The notes: generated by a model from the letters alone, not told the origin. DNA of 64,000 bases from Styela clava (GCF_964204865.1 NC_135263.1:17467426-17531425), one strand, 5' to 3'. Numbered from the stretch's first letter, positions 10,375-21,012 are shown. Made by a program: numbers and translations.

Positions 10375-10872
10375 GGAAGAACTATTCAATGCCACAGAAA
10401 AAATAGAGAAGCATGAACGACGATCCAGACTGGACAACCTAGAATTTTACGGTATTGCTCCTAAAGTTAATGAGGACACTGACCATTATGAAAATAGGCA
10501 AAATGATTAAATGTTGACATAAAACCTTCCGACATTTCTATTACCCATCGCTGTCCAACGCGCAACAACAAAATTCACAAGCCCATAGTAGCAAAATTTA
10601 CTAACAGAAAAATTTGTGCCAAGATCCTTAAGAATTGCCACCTCGTTAAAACTACCGCCAACACAACATCTACAAGAAACATCTCAAAAGTATTTATTGT
10701 GAAGAACCTGACCGACAGAAATAAGAACCTGTTCTACAAAGCGAAAGTCCTTAAAAAGCAGTGTGGCTACGCTTTCCTGTGGACTCCAAATGGAAAATTG
10801 TTGATTAAAAAGAGTAAAGACACCAACACTTTTCCCATTGATGATGAAGAAGATTTAAATAAAATAAGATGA
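10375..10872 (+). pseudogene. LINE ORF1 relic (RNA-binding protein)
   Basis: Reads KIEKHERRSRLDNLEFYGIA, then after a frame disruption near 10510 PSDISITHRCPTRNN, KPIVAKFTNRKICAKILKN, FIVKNLTDRNKNLFYKAKVL and finally NTFPIDDEEDLNKIR before a stop. The order (coiled coil, N-L-x-F-Y-G-I, I..-AHR-like, P-I-V-.-K-F, N-L-T-.-.-R, E-D-L) is the conserved C-terminal pattern of ORF1 proteins of CR1/Jockey-type non-LTR retrotransposons. It is followed by the endonuclease at 11230, as expected for ORF2. Confidence 0.75.
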
Positions 10873-11229
10873 ATCGAACCTTTATAACTTTTTTTAAAAA
10901 TGACATCCTTTATTCTCCATAAACCACTCAGTTACTTGTTTGTTTAATACCCGTATGATTTGAAACCCACTTGGCACTTGCAGTGTGACTTATGCCATAA
11001 GTTGTCCCATATGCCATGTATTTTACCTCCCTACATCAGACTCTGTGATGGTGCATGAGATCTCCTGTGCAAAAATTCTAATTATCCAACTTGATTGGTC
11101 CAAGAGCTAACTTCTAACCCCAACTTGCAATGGGATTTAGCGAGATTTCATCCACGTTTTGCTTCAATCCCATGTTGGCATATTGAAATATCGGATATCT
11201 ACAAAGTATCATCTATAGTTTTCTACCCT

Positions 11230-12757
11230 CAGATCTCAGTGTTCTACATCTCAATATAAGATCCCTGGGTAAATATGTGGATAACCTTGTTGAATTTATT
11301 ACTAAATTGTAATCCCTTCCTAAAATTATTGCGTTGAGCGAAACCAGGATAAGGAGGGATGCCACCGTTAATTACGTTGACATCCCTGGCTACACCTTTA
11401 TCCATGCGCCATCCCTAACTCAAGCGGGTGGTGTGGGTTTCTATATTAAAAATGGCATTAATTATCAAATAACGCAATATTTTGACTTAGTATTTAAAAA
11501 CTGTGAGGACATGTGAATCGAGCTGAAATGCTCTGTAAAAAACCCAAAGCCTTGTTATCGGTGTTATCTATAAGCATCCCGAGCGTAACATCCTATCCTT
11601 CACCGAAGCGATGTCTTCTCTATTCGAAAAGCTGGCATTGTCTAAAAAGCAATTCATAATTCTGGGTGACCCTAATATAAACCTCCTCAACACCCTCGAT
11701 ATCCCCACTTCCAAATACTGAGATAGGCTCACGTCCAATTTTGTACTCCCAATCATCATTAAACGCACAAGAGTTACTTCATCCTCCCACACGTTAATAG
11801 GATAGGATTTACATATTTATCCCGGGGGAGAGGAAAGCCGATATAACGGCATATCCATATGGCGAACCACGGCCTCTCGTCCGGTTACCATTCCAAGTCG
11901 GGTATGGGATTAGTTTTACTGTATTGTTTGTTTTCGGAAGCATGGACTTGGTGGTGGAGGAAGCCGTAACCGTCCAGCGGTTACGTGAACCACCCAACGA
12001 CGGCGAGGAGTCCAGCAATCCTCTTGCACATAACCATCCCTGCATGGGATTCGAACCTGCGAACCCACGAAGAGTAATTAGAGGTGCGGTGGCGAGCGTA
12101 TTCCTAACGCTTAGCCCGTTGAGCCACATCGCCGCGACACATTTACACCAACACCATAAAATTTTGCTCATCATCATTTATTATACTTTGTGATCTCACT
12201 GATCATTTTCCTATTATGTGTACCCTATCTTCAAGTCCAAACAAAAACACGCATGAAGCGTTATATGGCAAATTTTTCTGCTGACACATTCAGATTGGAA
12301 GTCAAGGTGATGTGTAACAATTATACCAGTGCTACTTTTTCAAAAGAAGATTTTAATAGCTCATTTGATCTCTTTCTTAGCCATTTTAAGTGGATAATGG
12401 ACAAACACGCACCATTACGCTCACTTACACGTAGAGAAAATAAATTATATTCTAAGCCATGGATTACCAGGGGAATTCAGAAGTCCATCAAACACAAAAA
12501 TAATATGTTCAAAAAAATGTTTCTGAGTGGCAATGGCAACGCATCACAGCGTCACCACTTCAATAAATACAAAAATATCTTGACACACTTGCTGAGGAAA
12601 TCGAAACAACAGTACTGCCATAATATTTTAGTCAACAACAAAGGCGATATCAAGCGCACATGGCAAACCATCAATGAGATTATCAAAATTAAGACAAGAG
12701 AGGACACAGCCATCTCAGAATTAAAACTGGAAAATAGTAGTACTGTGAGTATATGAT
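11230..12757 (+). pseudogene. LINE ORF2 relic: endonuclease and linker, split by a SINE
   Basis: The endonuclease domain begins LSVLHLNIRSL, continues IIALSETRIRRDA, GGVGFYIKNGINYQI, GVIYKHPERN and QFIILGDPNINLLNT; the last is the GDFN motif with F replaced by P. In-frame stops and a shift disrupt it near 11310 and 11510-11550. A SINE interrupts at 11799-12140. Beyond it a 188-codon frame (12190-12756) continues with the conserved linker: KHAPLRSLTRR, KPWITRGIQKSIKHKN and DIKRTWQTINEIIKI. Everything from the reverse transcriptase onward is missing: the sequence switches at about 12760 to an unrelated fragment. CR1/Jockey-like clade, inactive. Confidence 0.8.
11799..12140 (-). mobile_element. 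tRNA-derived SINE, near full length, inside a LINE relic
   Basis: Read on minus, the head contains TGGCTCAACGGG (12126-12115), a good RNA polymerase III A box, and GGTTCGAATCC (12058-12048), a perfect B box, with tRNA-like spacing. The body follows (GGTGGTTCACGTAACCGCTG) and the tail ends CCCGGGATAAATATG. It splits the LINE ORF2 relic and so inserted after that LINE copy. Best full-length reference for the family in this window. Confidence 0.88.
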
Positions 12758-12762
12758 GCCTT

Positions 12763-12990
12763 CACAATCCCGGCATTTGTTTGGTATGACTGGCCGGTCT
12801 GTTACAAAGCGTATGGTCTGGTCCATGCGCTGCTGCTTCACATGTTCCCAAATTCCCCCAAAATTACCTTTATCGCGGTTCATTTTATCTCCGTGCTTGG
12901 ACTGAAGATTTCGCTCAAACAAACTTGGTTCCATGACATTCAAAAGGGTTTTCTTGCAGACCACGCACTCCAGTAAACGTTCTCCATTAT
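12763..12990 (-). pseudogene. BED-type zinc-finger fragment of a hAT transposase
   Basis: Minus-strand reading LLECVVCKKTLLNVMEPSLF, then ERNLQSKHGD gives Cys-x2-Cys and a His-containing helix, the pattern of BED fingers in SCAND3/ZBED-type hAT proteins. It differs from the copy at 8154-8726. Only about 70 codons remain, wedged between the LINE break at 12757 and the long-TIR element at 12992. Confidence 0.5.
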
Positions 12991-13404
12991 AGGCCGCGAG
13001 CCGAGGCCCTGAAAAACGCCTAGAAAGTGAGTTTCGTAGCGCACATCAGGTAACTACCTGAAAATGATTTCAAAATGTTCCTTAAAAATTTAGTAACAAA
13101 TATTGCCTTGTTCCCACTTCCAAAAGTTGCACGTTTTACGGAAAAGACGCTTTTACTACAAGAAATATGTGCTACGATCTGTCCTATATTCTCTACATTT
13201 TCGGCACTGAACAATGACTTCTGCATGACGTAACAATTGAATTAAACCAGCTGTTAGCGAGCGGATGAATATTAGTTATTTCTGCTCGACCTTGCGCTGA
13301 GTTGGGCAGGCTTTCCATAGCCCTGTTTAGTTATTATTAGTTAAGTTATGCTAAGACGTTGTTGAAAAATGTATAAGTAAATTATTAAACACTTGTAAAT
13401 CCTT

Positions 13405-13480
13405 ACCACGGATATGGGCCGTGAGACGAAACCATGAAAACGCCCAGAAAATGAGTTTCGTAGCGCACATCTGGTAACTA
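13405..13480 (+). repeat. Internal duplicate of the element's terminal word
   Basis: GGGCCGTGAGACGAAACC, then GAAAACGCCCAGAAAATGAG and TTTCGTAGCGCACATCTGG repeat, in the same orientation and order, the terminal words at 12992-13050. The same internal duplicate is in copy B (about 32985-33060). Confidence 0.6.
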
Positions 13481-13667
13481 AATAAATTCTTCAGTTTTGT
13501 GTGAAAACGAACATAATGAACGCATTACAGCTTGTTCCACAATCCTGGTGCGAAATTGAATATAAGAGGTTCCCGGAAATTCAATAACCATAAGTTTACA
13601 ACGCATACATAAGAACTATACAATTCGAGAGCCCTACAGCACACTAACACAAATGTATTCCTGTAAT

Positions 13668-13698
13668 GTTTTGCCTGACCAAAATCGGACTTCCTCAG
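13668..13698 (-). ncRNA. Hammerhead-ribozyme-like motif, probably inactive (copy A)
   Basis: Read on minus: CTGAGGA, then a pairing segment (GTCCGA, TTTT loop, GGTCAGG), then CAAAAC. The hammerhead core is CTGANGA, helix II, CGAAAC; here the first part fits and the second has A in place of the conserved G. The block extends to 13624 and aligns with the hairpin at 44301-44394, where CGAAAC is intact but CTGANGA is broken. Hammerheads of this look are known in Penelope-like elements and retrozymes; activity and origin are inference. Confidence 0.35.
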
Positions 13699-14364
13699 TC
13701 AATCATAATTTATTAGGTAGATTACGAAAAATATGGCATACATGTAACCAACAACAAAAAATACTTTAATTGTGTGACAGGAGTCGGGAGTGACCTCGAA
13801 AGCAGCGACACCAACAACGCTGATTCACATTTGAGAATAAATTTTATGTAATAACCACAAGCAGTTGACAACAAGAACAGCATAAAAAGCTACATCCATT
13901 TTATAGAAGCTATCAAGTATCAAACGTATTTATTTTTAAGCAATGAAGTCACAAATTAACATCGTGAGCACGAAAACACAAATAAATCAGTTATTTCTCA
14001 CTTAGAAATTTACCGCAAAAGTCAAGAAAATTAAATGAATGTACAATATGTACATAACATAGTGAACAGAAATATTACAATTTACAAGTTTATGTGGTTA
14101 TGTATTTGAACAAAGGCAATAATATTTCTAGAAACAGGACTAGGACACTAACAAATGTCCGAAAACAAAAACAAATGTATGATACTTATTAAATCAACTG
14201 TAATATCTAATTCACTTTCTTCTGAATTGTTTTCGAAATCCACTATCTCAAAAATCGACTTTTCCTCTATAGGTGTACTGTGATATCTGCAGTCAATACA
14301 AAAACAAAAATCTGTGCAATTTAAGTTGATTTTGGCACACTTTCATAAATTATTTTGACTATTT

Positions 14365-14824
14365 TTCTTTGCAGTTTGCCAACTCAAGAACTGATTTGAG
14401 GGCCACATGCTTCTTCAGTGAATCATTGTTGGGTGAAGAGTATAATCCTTATGTTTGACAGTGTTAAATAGACGTGCCCTGGTATCATTTACATTCTTCA
14501 TATCCTCTTCAAATTCCTCAGCTTTATTTATTAATACCTCGTTAACCTCGAAAGATCTTCATAGTCGAGGGAAAAAAATGAATTGAAAATCTCAATGAAG
14601 TCTCCAACATGAATTTGATGGGCAGTTCCAATTGCAGAAAAGTGCTAAAGTATTTCAATATGAATAGCCCATCTAAGCTGTTTGCAACTATTATGATTCT
14701 CATATACCTTTAAGCTTCAAGACTTCTTGTTTAATCCATTTTATAGCACTGATAGCAGCAGGGATCAGAGCCTGCGTTAGGTCGGATTGGTGGAACATTG
14801 CCGTTTTCTTTTGTAGTACAGTAT
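14365..14824 (-). pseudogene. Degenerate multi-exon gene inside long-TIR element, copy A
   Basis: Exon 14824-14708 is preceded by ATTTTAG, followed by GTATAT, and reads KKTAMFHQSDLTQALIPAA, then ISAIKWIKQEVLKLK. A second segment from 14644 (after CTTTAG) reads FSAIGTAHQIHVGDFIEIFN, then SFFSLDYEDLSR. After frameshifts it continues VNEVLINKAEEFEEDMKNVN and SLKKHVALKSVLELANCKEK, then a stop. The order (helical stretch, then I-.-.-F-I-E-I-.-N-.-F-F) recalls the region of P-element/THAP9 transposases just before the Asn-Ser-Arg motif, but the match is too weak to assign. The downstream frameshifts are shared with copy B. Confidence 0.5.
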
Positions 14825-15924
14825 CTAAAATAAGGAAGAAAATAATATTTGGAGCAGCATGATTTTAAAAATACCCCTAAATACTAACTAATACCTTGAA
14901 TACATAATGCATTTTATCTGATGTACTAAATGAGCGTATATATGCTCATTGCATGTTCTACAGTCCAGCAGTGTTTGCATACCATTACTAGACTATATCT
15001 ACACTAAATTTTGATATATCACAGTCTGAAATGTCCTATGACAGTATGAGTATGGACTATAGACTATATTTTGAAACATCAACTGTTTGTCTACAACTTC
15101 ATTTCTCACCTCTCAATCATTTCCAATGCTACCTTTCTTTCCACTCCGGCATAACTTATCATTGCTTCCCAGGTTCTTGTCGACTCTATGAATTTAGATT
15201 TAGACCAACCGACATTAGTAAAATTGATTAATTTCTTCTCTTTCACACGACCGTGCATTACAGAAACAGCCATTCATTTCTATTTCCAAATATGCTGTGG
15301 CCTATATAGTAGTATAAGTCTGCTGAATAGTCAAGAAGAGTCATTAAATTAATCATAAACATTTCATGCAAGCCAGAAAATATCGTTGTTTGTGACATAT
15401 TATTCTAGGTCTACCCTTCCTTGGAGTTACCGTACCGCACCGTACCTATTTAACAACGTCTTATGAGCTAGTGCTCATCTAAAATTGCTATTTATGGCAA
15501 GGATATACAAGTGTTTAATATCTTACCTATACTTTTCAACACCTCCTTAGAATAACTGGACTAATATTGCCGGTAACTGAAAAAAACTATGGAAAGGCTA
15601 CTCAACGCAAAAGCGAGCAGTTGAGTACATCTGATATTCATCCGACCACTGGGGATCCACCTACAGCTGACTAACTTGACTGTTACCCCGTGCAGAAGTC
15701 TGCGTTCATTGGCCCATGATACCGGAAAAGCAGAGAAAATAGGACAGATGGTAACACATATTTATTGTAGTAAAAGCGTCTTTTCTGTAAAACGTGCAAC
15801 TTTTGGAAGTGGGAACAAGGCAATATTTGTTACTAAATTTCTAAGGAACATTTTAAAATCATTTTCAGGTAGTTACCTGATGTGCGCTACGAAACTGAAA
15901 GATAAATGGCCTCGGCTCGCGGCC

Positions 15925-16145
15925 ATCGACATCGATAGCAGCCTTGGTGTATTTGGAGGTATACTTCCGCTTTGACTTGCTTAAATATTAAGTTAAAAAA
16001 ATTACTGATAGATTAGACTTAAAACTTAGGATTATGGCGATCAGCCGATCAGCGAAAACATGCTCGTTTCGTTTTAGGTGGGTAGGAACGGGCGATGTCT
16101 GAAAACAAGGGCCGGTAGCCCAATAAATGCCGTACAGCGAATGCA
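15925..16145. other. Unassigned spacer
   Basis: About 220 bases between the long-TIR element and a SINE tail. No feature recognised. Confidence 0.3.
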
Positions 16146-16219
16146 TAGGATAGGATTTACATATTTATCCCGGGGGAGAGGAAAGCCGATATAACGGCAT
16201 ATCCATATGGCGAACCACG
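16146..16219 (-). mobile_element. SINE tail, left part of a copy split by the Foldback element
   Basis: Matches the tail of the tRNA SINE in reverse (ATCCCGGGGGAGAGGAAAGC and the following CATATGGCGAACCACG). The rest of the same copy continues at 23156-23246 after the Foldback insertion; CGAACCACG is present on both sides. Confidence 0.85.
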
Positions 16220-16319
16220 GGACAACACTAAAAGGCTGAAGGAAGAAACGGATGAAGTGGAGGGAAAACGGAAGTTGAAGTGTTCCCAAAGGTGAAAAAT
16301 TAAAAAACACTAAAAGGCT

Positions 16320-17820
16320 GAACACTAAAAGGAAGAAATGGATGAAATTTCTTCCGACGGGTAGTTAGGTGGCTGAAGTCACTAAAAAGCTGAACACTAA
16401 AAGGAAGAGGTGGATGAAATTTCTTCCGACGAATAATGAGGTGGTTGAAGTCACTAAAAAGCTGAACACTAAAAGGAAGAAGTGGATGAAATTTCTTCCG
16501 ACGAATAATGAGGTGGTTGAAGTCACTAAAAAGCTGAACACTAAAAGGAAGAAGTGGATGAAATTATTTCCGACGAATAATGAGGTGGTTGAAGTCACTA
16601 AAAAGCTGAACACTAAAAAGAAGAAGTGGATGCAATTTCTTCCGACGAATAATGAGGTGGTTGAAGTCACTAAAAAGCTGAACACTAAAAGGAAGAAGTG
16701 GATGAAATTTCTTCCGACGAATAATGAGGTGGTTGAAGTCACTAAAAAGCTGAACACTAAAAAGAAGAAGTGGATGAAATTTCCTCCGACGAATAATGAG
16801 GTGGTTGAAGTCACTAAAAAGCTGAACACTAAAAGGAAGAAGTGGATGAAATTTCTTCCGACGAATAATGAGGTGGTTGAAGTCACTAAAAAGCTGAACA
16901 CTAAAAGGAAGAAGTGGATGAAATTTTTTCCGACGAATAATGAGGTGGTTGAAGTCACTAAAAAGCTGAACACTAAAAGGAAGAAGTGGATGAAATTTCT
17001 TCCGACGAATAATGATGTGGTTGAAGTCACTAAAAAGCTGAACACTAAAAGGAAGAAGTGGATGAAATTTCTTCCGACGAATAATGAGGTGGTTGAAGTC
17101 ACTAAAAAGCTGAACACTAAAAGGAAGAAGTGGATGAAATTTCTTCCGACGAATAATGAGGTGGTTGAAGTCACTAAAAAGCTGAACACTAAAAGAAAGA
17201 AGTGAATGAAATTTTTTCCGACGAATAATGAGGTGGTTGAAGTCACTAAAAAGCTGAACACTAAAAGGAAAAAGTGGATGAAATTTCTTCCGACGAATAA
17301 TGAGGTGGTTGAAGTCACTATAAAGCTGAACACTAAAAGGAAGAAGTGGATGAAATTTTTTCCGACGAATAATAAGGTGATTGACGTCACTAAAAAGCTG
17401 AACACTAAAAGGAAGGAGTGGATGAAATTTTTTTCGACGAATAATGAGGTGGTCGAAGTCACTAAAAAGCTGAACACTAAAAAGAAGAAGTGGATAAAAT
17501 TTATTCCGACGATTGATGAGGTGGTTGAAGTCACTAAAAAGCTGAACACTAAAAGGGAGAAGTGGATAAAAAAATTTCCGACGAATGATGAGGTGGTTGA
17601 AGTCACTAAAAACTGTACACTAAAAGGAAGAAGTGAATAAAGTTTCTTCCGACGAATAATGAGGTGGTTGAAGTCACTAAAAAGATGAACAGTAAAAGGA
17701 AGAAGTGAATGAAATTTCTTCCGGCGAATAATGAGGTGGTTGAAGTCACTAAAAAGATGAACACTAAAAGGAAGAAGTGGATGAAATTTCTTCCGATGGA
17801 TAGTGAGGAATACTTGAAAA
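16320..17820 (+). repeat. 72-bp tandem repeat array, left arm of the Foldback element
   Basis: About 20 head-to-tail units of 72 bp, each starting GAGGTGGTTGAAGTCACTAA, continuing AAAGCTGAACACTAAAAGGA and ending TTTCTTCCGACGAATAAT. Units differ by single-base changes, and the inner edge (17560-17820) is more degenerate. The unit is a multiple of three without stops in one frame on each strand, so long frames run through it (24-residue period EVVEVTKKLNTKRKKWMKFL on plus; a 486-codon frame on minus). Replacement changes are as frequent as silent ones, so I do not call a gene. Confidence 0.95.
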
Positions 17821-17829
17821 TTCAATATA

Positions 17830-18806
17830 TTAGGAATTGGGTAATTTAATGTTTGTTCTGTTCGTATTTATGAGACAATGTCCTCGTGGATTCGTTTTTT
17901 GTTAATTTTTTATATGTTATGCTCAGTTCGAGCCTGGCGAATTGAAGGCCATGACATTCTCGTTATATTCTTTTTAATTTTGATGTAATGTGCAAACAAA
18001 TTAATATATATATATTTTCATATCTAGCTGTTCTAGATCAACAAACCTTGTAATTTATAATATGTTTGTGGCCCACCTCAAAATGCCTCTGAGGCTTACC
18101 AGTGGCCCATGGCCCATTGGTTGAGAACCAGTGGTCTAACAGGACTTCGATTTGACTAATACATCATTATTCAAAGTCTTCGTGCGTGAACTGCTTGCAA
18201 AATTTATAAAAACAGATATTAAGTTCAAGGAATGAAATACGGAATCAAAAATAAATTATATTCGGGCACAATATCACGGCAATCTATTATTAATCACGGC
18301 AATTATTATTAATTTTTTATTCCTATTTTCGTATTTACAAAATACAACGGCGATCCATGGACTTAAAATGTGTGGTAAACTGCCCGATTATAATTAATTC
18401 TTGATACATATTTTCGTATTTATAAAATAATAAAAGATATATATGCGGACATTGAAGTGCCCGAATATAAAAAAATCCATTCGTATTTACGTACTCACGA
18501 AAAAATTGTCGCAAGTCAGAAATATAATTTATACTTTATCCCGCTTTTTGGCAAATAATTTGGATAATGGTTGGTATTTAAAAGTATGGACTTTTACTAG
18601 GATGATTTTGTGTTGCGCAAAATGTTCAAATCTATGACCGATAGCACTATTTTAAATGCTTGCCGTATTAATTTAATTCTGATAACGTAACTCATGGTAT
18701 ATAAAAATATATCGCAGTAATCTGCAAACATGAAATGCATGGTAATATAGTCATGTTGTAGATAACAGTTATTCCATTGTTTATTGTATGCAAATTCCTT
18801 CATATA
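17830..18806. other. Foldback interior, left part; includes a hAT end fragment
   Basis: AT-rich sequence with no convincing coding region. At 18065-18135 the words GTGGCCCACCTC, GGCCCATGGCCCATTGG and TTGAGAACCAGTGG form the right end of a hAT MITE; no left end was found. Confidence 0.5.
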
Positions 18807-18814
18807 CTATAGAT

Positions 18815-19155
18815 CAGTAGTCGGCAACCACCGGGCCGCGGCCCATCGCCGGTCTGCGGAAAGGTCACTACCGGTCCGCAGAAAGGTGACATGAAAACGT
18901 ACAATGCCATTGTTATCTTCATGTGAGGTTGGGTTTTTAAAATGGCAATTACAAAAACGAAAGATCGAAGTGGGTTTAACGTAAGAAATACGTTACGTGA
19001 ATAGTATCACCTTCGTTTTTGAATGTATTGTCAACATACATTTTCTAACGCATATTATTTATTACATTAGATTAGTTCGTTTGTATAAAGGTGGTCCGCC
19101 AAAATTTTGGTCAGGCTTTACCGGTCCGTTACTGAAAAAAGGTTGCCGGCCACTG
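18815..19155. mobile_element. hAT MITE with perfect 8-bp target duplication
   Basis: Ends CAGTAGTCGGCAACC and GGTTGCCGGCCACTG are inverted. The flanks are both CTATAGAT (18807-18814 and 19156-19163). It shares its interior with the copy at 2763-3079, except for an extra repeat of the GGTCTGCGGAAAGGT word. Confidence 0.92.
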
Positions 19156-19163
19156 CTATAGAT

Positions 19164-20958
19164 CATTGATTTTCAACCGGTGTTCCGCGGAACACCGGTG
19201 TTCCGCGGGAGACCTCCGGGTGTTCCGCAGAAAATTGTTTTTTTTTTGCAGTATTATGACGTCATAACTGATATTTAACCGTCCGATGGATTTATATAAA
19301 TTTCACAAAGCGCGGTTCACAACCGCTTCCAATCTTGCTATCATTTTCCACTACCTATCTTTGCGAAATGACTTTTTAAGCATGGCCGGTCTAGGGCTGT
19401 GCAAAATATTCGAATAGCGAATACAATATTAAAATATTCGAATGCCATTTTACTATTCGTATGTACAATACCACATAATCTGTACCGCTTTGCTTGGGCA
19501 CGGAATTCACGCCGGTAAATCGATCGCTTGGATTACGCGAGAATTCACCCTCGGCTTCCACTGTTATTATGCAAAAATCGTGCCGACACTAGTCCGTAAA
19601 TGTAGAAACGTCAACACAAATAAGATATCTAAAATAAAGTTACCAGATTTTAAAGATGTTATTAGCCTCCGCATGCATGACCCGAATAGAAAATCATTTT
19701 CGGAAATTAAGAGTTACAAAGACGTTTTTTTTGGAGTGTTGAATTTGCAAATTCCGTAAATAAAATTTCCCGGTGACGATATTAGCTATGATATTGGTCG
19801 GGGTATTGATTTGTTGTAAAATAAATGGTGACTTGAGGTGATTAATTATAATTAGCGTCTTCCCTTCTACTAGGTACGAAAAGCACTTGGGCACAAAATT
19901 GTTTACAATTTTTTTGGTATCAGGTCGCGTATGTAAAATATCGTTCAAGAGTGCTGCCAAACGACAACGTAGAAATGCCTTTATTTCAGATTTTAAATCT
20001 TCACAGATTTAAGCTTCACAGATTTATCTAATCACAGTATCAAATTGATTTATTTCGAAAATAACACTGAGCCTAAGAAAGTCAATTGTCGTCTTAATAA
20101 TAAATGTGTGCATCCCGTTGACGATAATGATAATATTATTTGCTTGAAACTGGGACATTTAATTTGCAAACGGCGATAAGTTAGATCAGAGTCGGCGCAA
20201 AAGATAAATATCAGAATACAATTAATTTGGCTTTGAAATCACTCCTTAATGTCATTAAAATCTGTCGCTGATGTGAACTCATAGTTATATCAATAATATG
20301 AAACTTCGATCTCCGCCGACCCACGGGAATTAATAGTTGCGCAAAAGAACAAATGGCGGGAATTTAAAAACGTTCAGGGGGACAAAATATCAGCGCATAT
20401 GACGAAATTAACCAGTAAAAATCGCTTTGTTGCCGATTTTCAATGTTTCTATTGATTTCCAAATCTACCTCCGACGTTCTGGACCCTGCTGCGTATAAAA
20501 AATATTCGGTATTGGACTATTCGGTATTTGTTAAGAATATTCGAATTATTTGATTCGAAAAAAATATTCGATTTTGCCCACCCTTTTCTTGGCCGCCATA
20601 AGAGTATAAAAACACGAAAAATTGAGAGTCGTCGAGAAAGAGCTGCGTGTTTGTCTCTCTCAATTAAATTCCAGCCAGAATAAAAAATTGAAACTCATCG
20701 AAACAGGCCCAGATATTACATTAAAATACCATTTCTGTTCCTAGCTCATCGGTAGCTCTGAATCGGAATATGTGTAACGTCTTTTCCAGCTGAAGTTGAC
20801 AAGCTAATATTAAATCTCGTTAATTTATTTTTTTCCGAAATGATCGATGTCAGTTAATTGCATAATATAGTTTATTTCCAAAAATCTCATTTGGTGTTCC
20901 GTCACAATTTTAGAATAAAAAAAGTGTTTCGCGATACAAAAAAGGTTGAAAATCACTG
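19164..20958. mobile_element. hAT-like element (CATTGATTTTCAACC ends), split by another hAT
   Basis: The left end CATTGATTTTCAACCGGTGT and right end GGTTGAAAATCACTG are inverted, with the GTGTTCCGCGGAACACC-type subterminal words typical of this hAT group (also TGGTGTTCCGTCAC near 20893). The flanks do not match. A second hAT sits inside at 19389-20587. No transposase is recognisable. Confidence 0.7.
19389..20587. mobile_element. Nested hAT-like element with AATATTCGAA ends
   Basis: Left AGGGCTGTGCAAAATATTCG and right (reverse complement AAAAGGGTGGGCAAAATCG) are inverted, each followed by TATTCGAA words. The flanks CATGGCCG (19381-19388) and CTTGGCCG (20588-20595) agree at seven of eight. A 105-codon plus frame inside (19442-19759) has no recognisable domain. 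Confidence 0.65.
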
Positions 20959-20961
20959 GTG

Positions 20962-21012
20962 TACGAGGTTAGGGATCAGGTTGTGCGACATCTTGGTGCG
21001 CATACTTCAGTA
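20962..21012. mobile_element. Half of a palindromic MITE
   Basis: GGTTAGGGATCAGGTTGTGC followed by GACATCTTGGTGCGCATACT matches the right half of the palindromic MITE at 52802-52915. The left half is absent. Confidence 0.6.

Larger units (their letters stand above)
12992..15924. mobile_element. Long-terminal-inverted-repeat element, copy A (uncertain superfamily)
   Basis: Ends are inverted copies GGCCGCGAGCCGAGGCC (12992) and GGCCTCGGCTCGCGGCC (to 15924). The inversion continues about 330 bases inward with small gaps: GAGTTTCGTAGCGCACATCA against its complement near 15890, and TTGCACGTTTTACGGAAAAG against its complement near 15800. A nearly identical copy lies at 32557-35507. The interior carries a broken multi-exon minus-strand gene (14365-14824), a hammerhead-like motif (13668-13698) and an extra internal copy of the terminal word (13405-13480). 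Copy B is flanked by TA on both sides; copy A shows TA only at the left, so the target duplication is unsettled. The superfamily is unknown; long TIRs plus the deduced protein allow a P-element-like or other rare class. Confidence 0.8.

Noticed and set aside
12048-12126. Functional tRNA gene
   Set aside because: A and B boxes are present, but the sequence does not fold into a full tRNA and continues into the SINE body.
16320-17820. Regular repeats as a CRISPR array
   Set aside because: Units are contiguous without unique spacers, and the genome is eukaryotic.
16365-17825. 486-codon minus frame and 278-codon plus frame as genes
   Set aside because: They are frames through a 72-bp tandem repeat, open because one unit is open; no start context, introns or selection signal.
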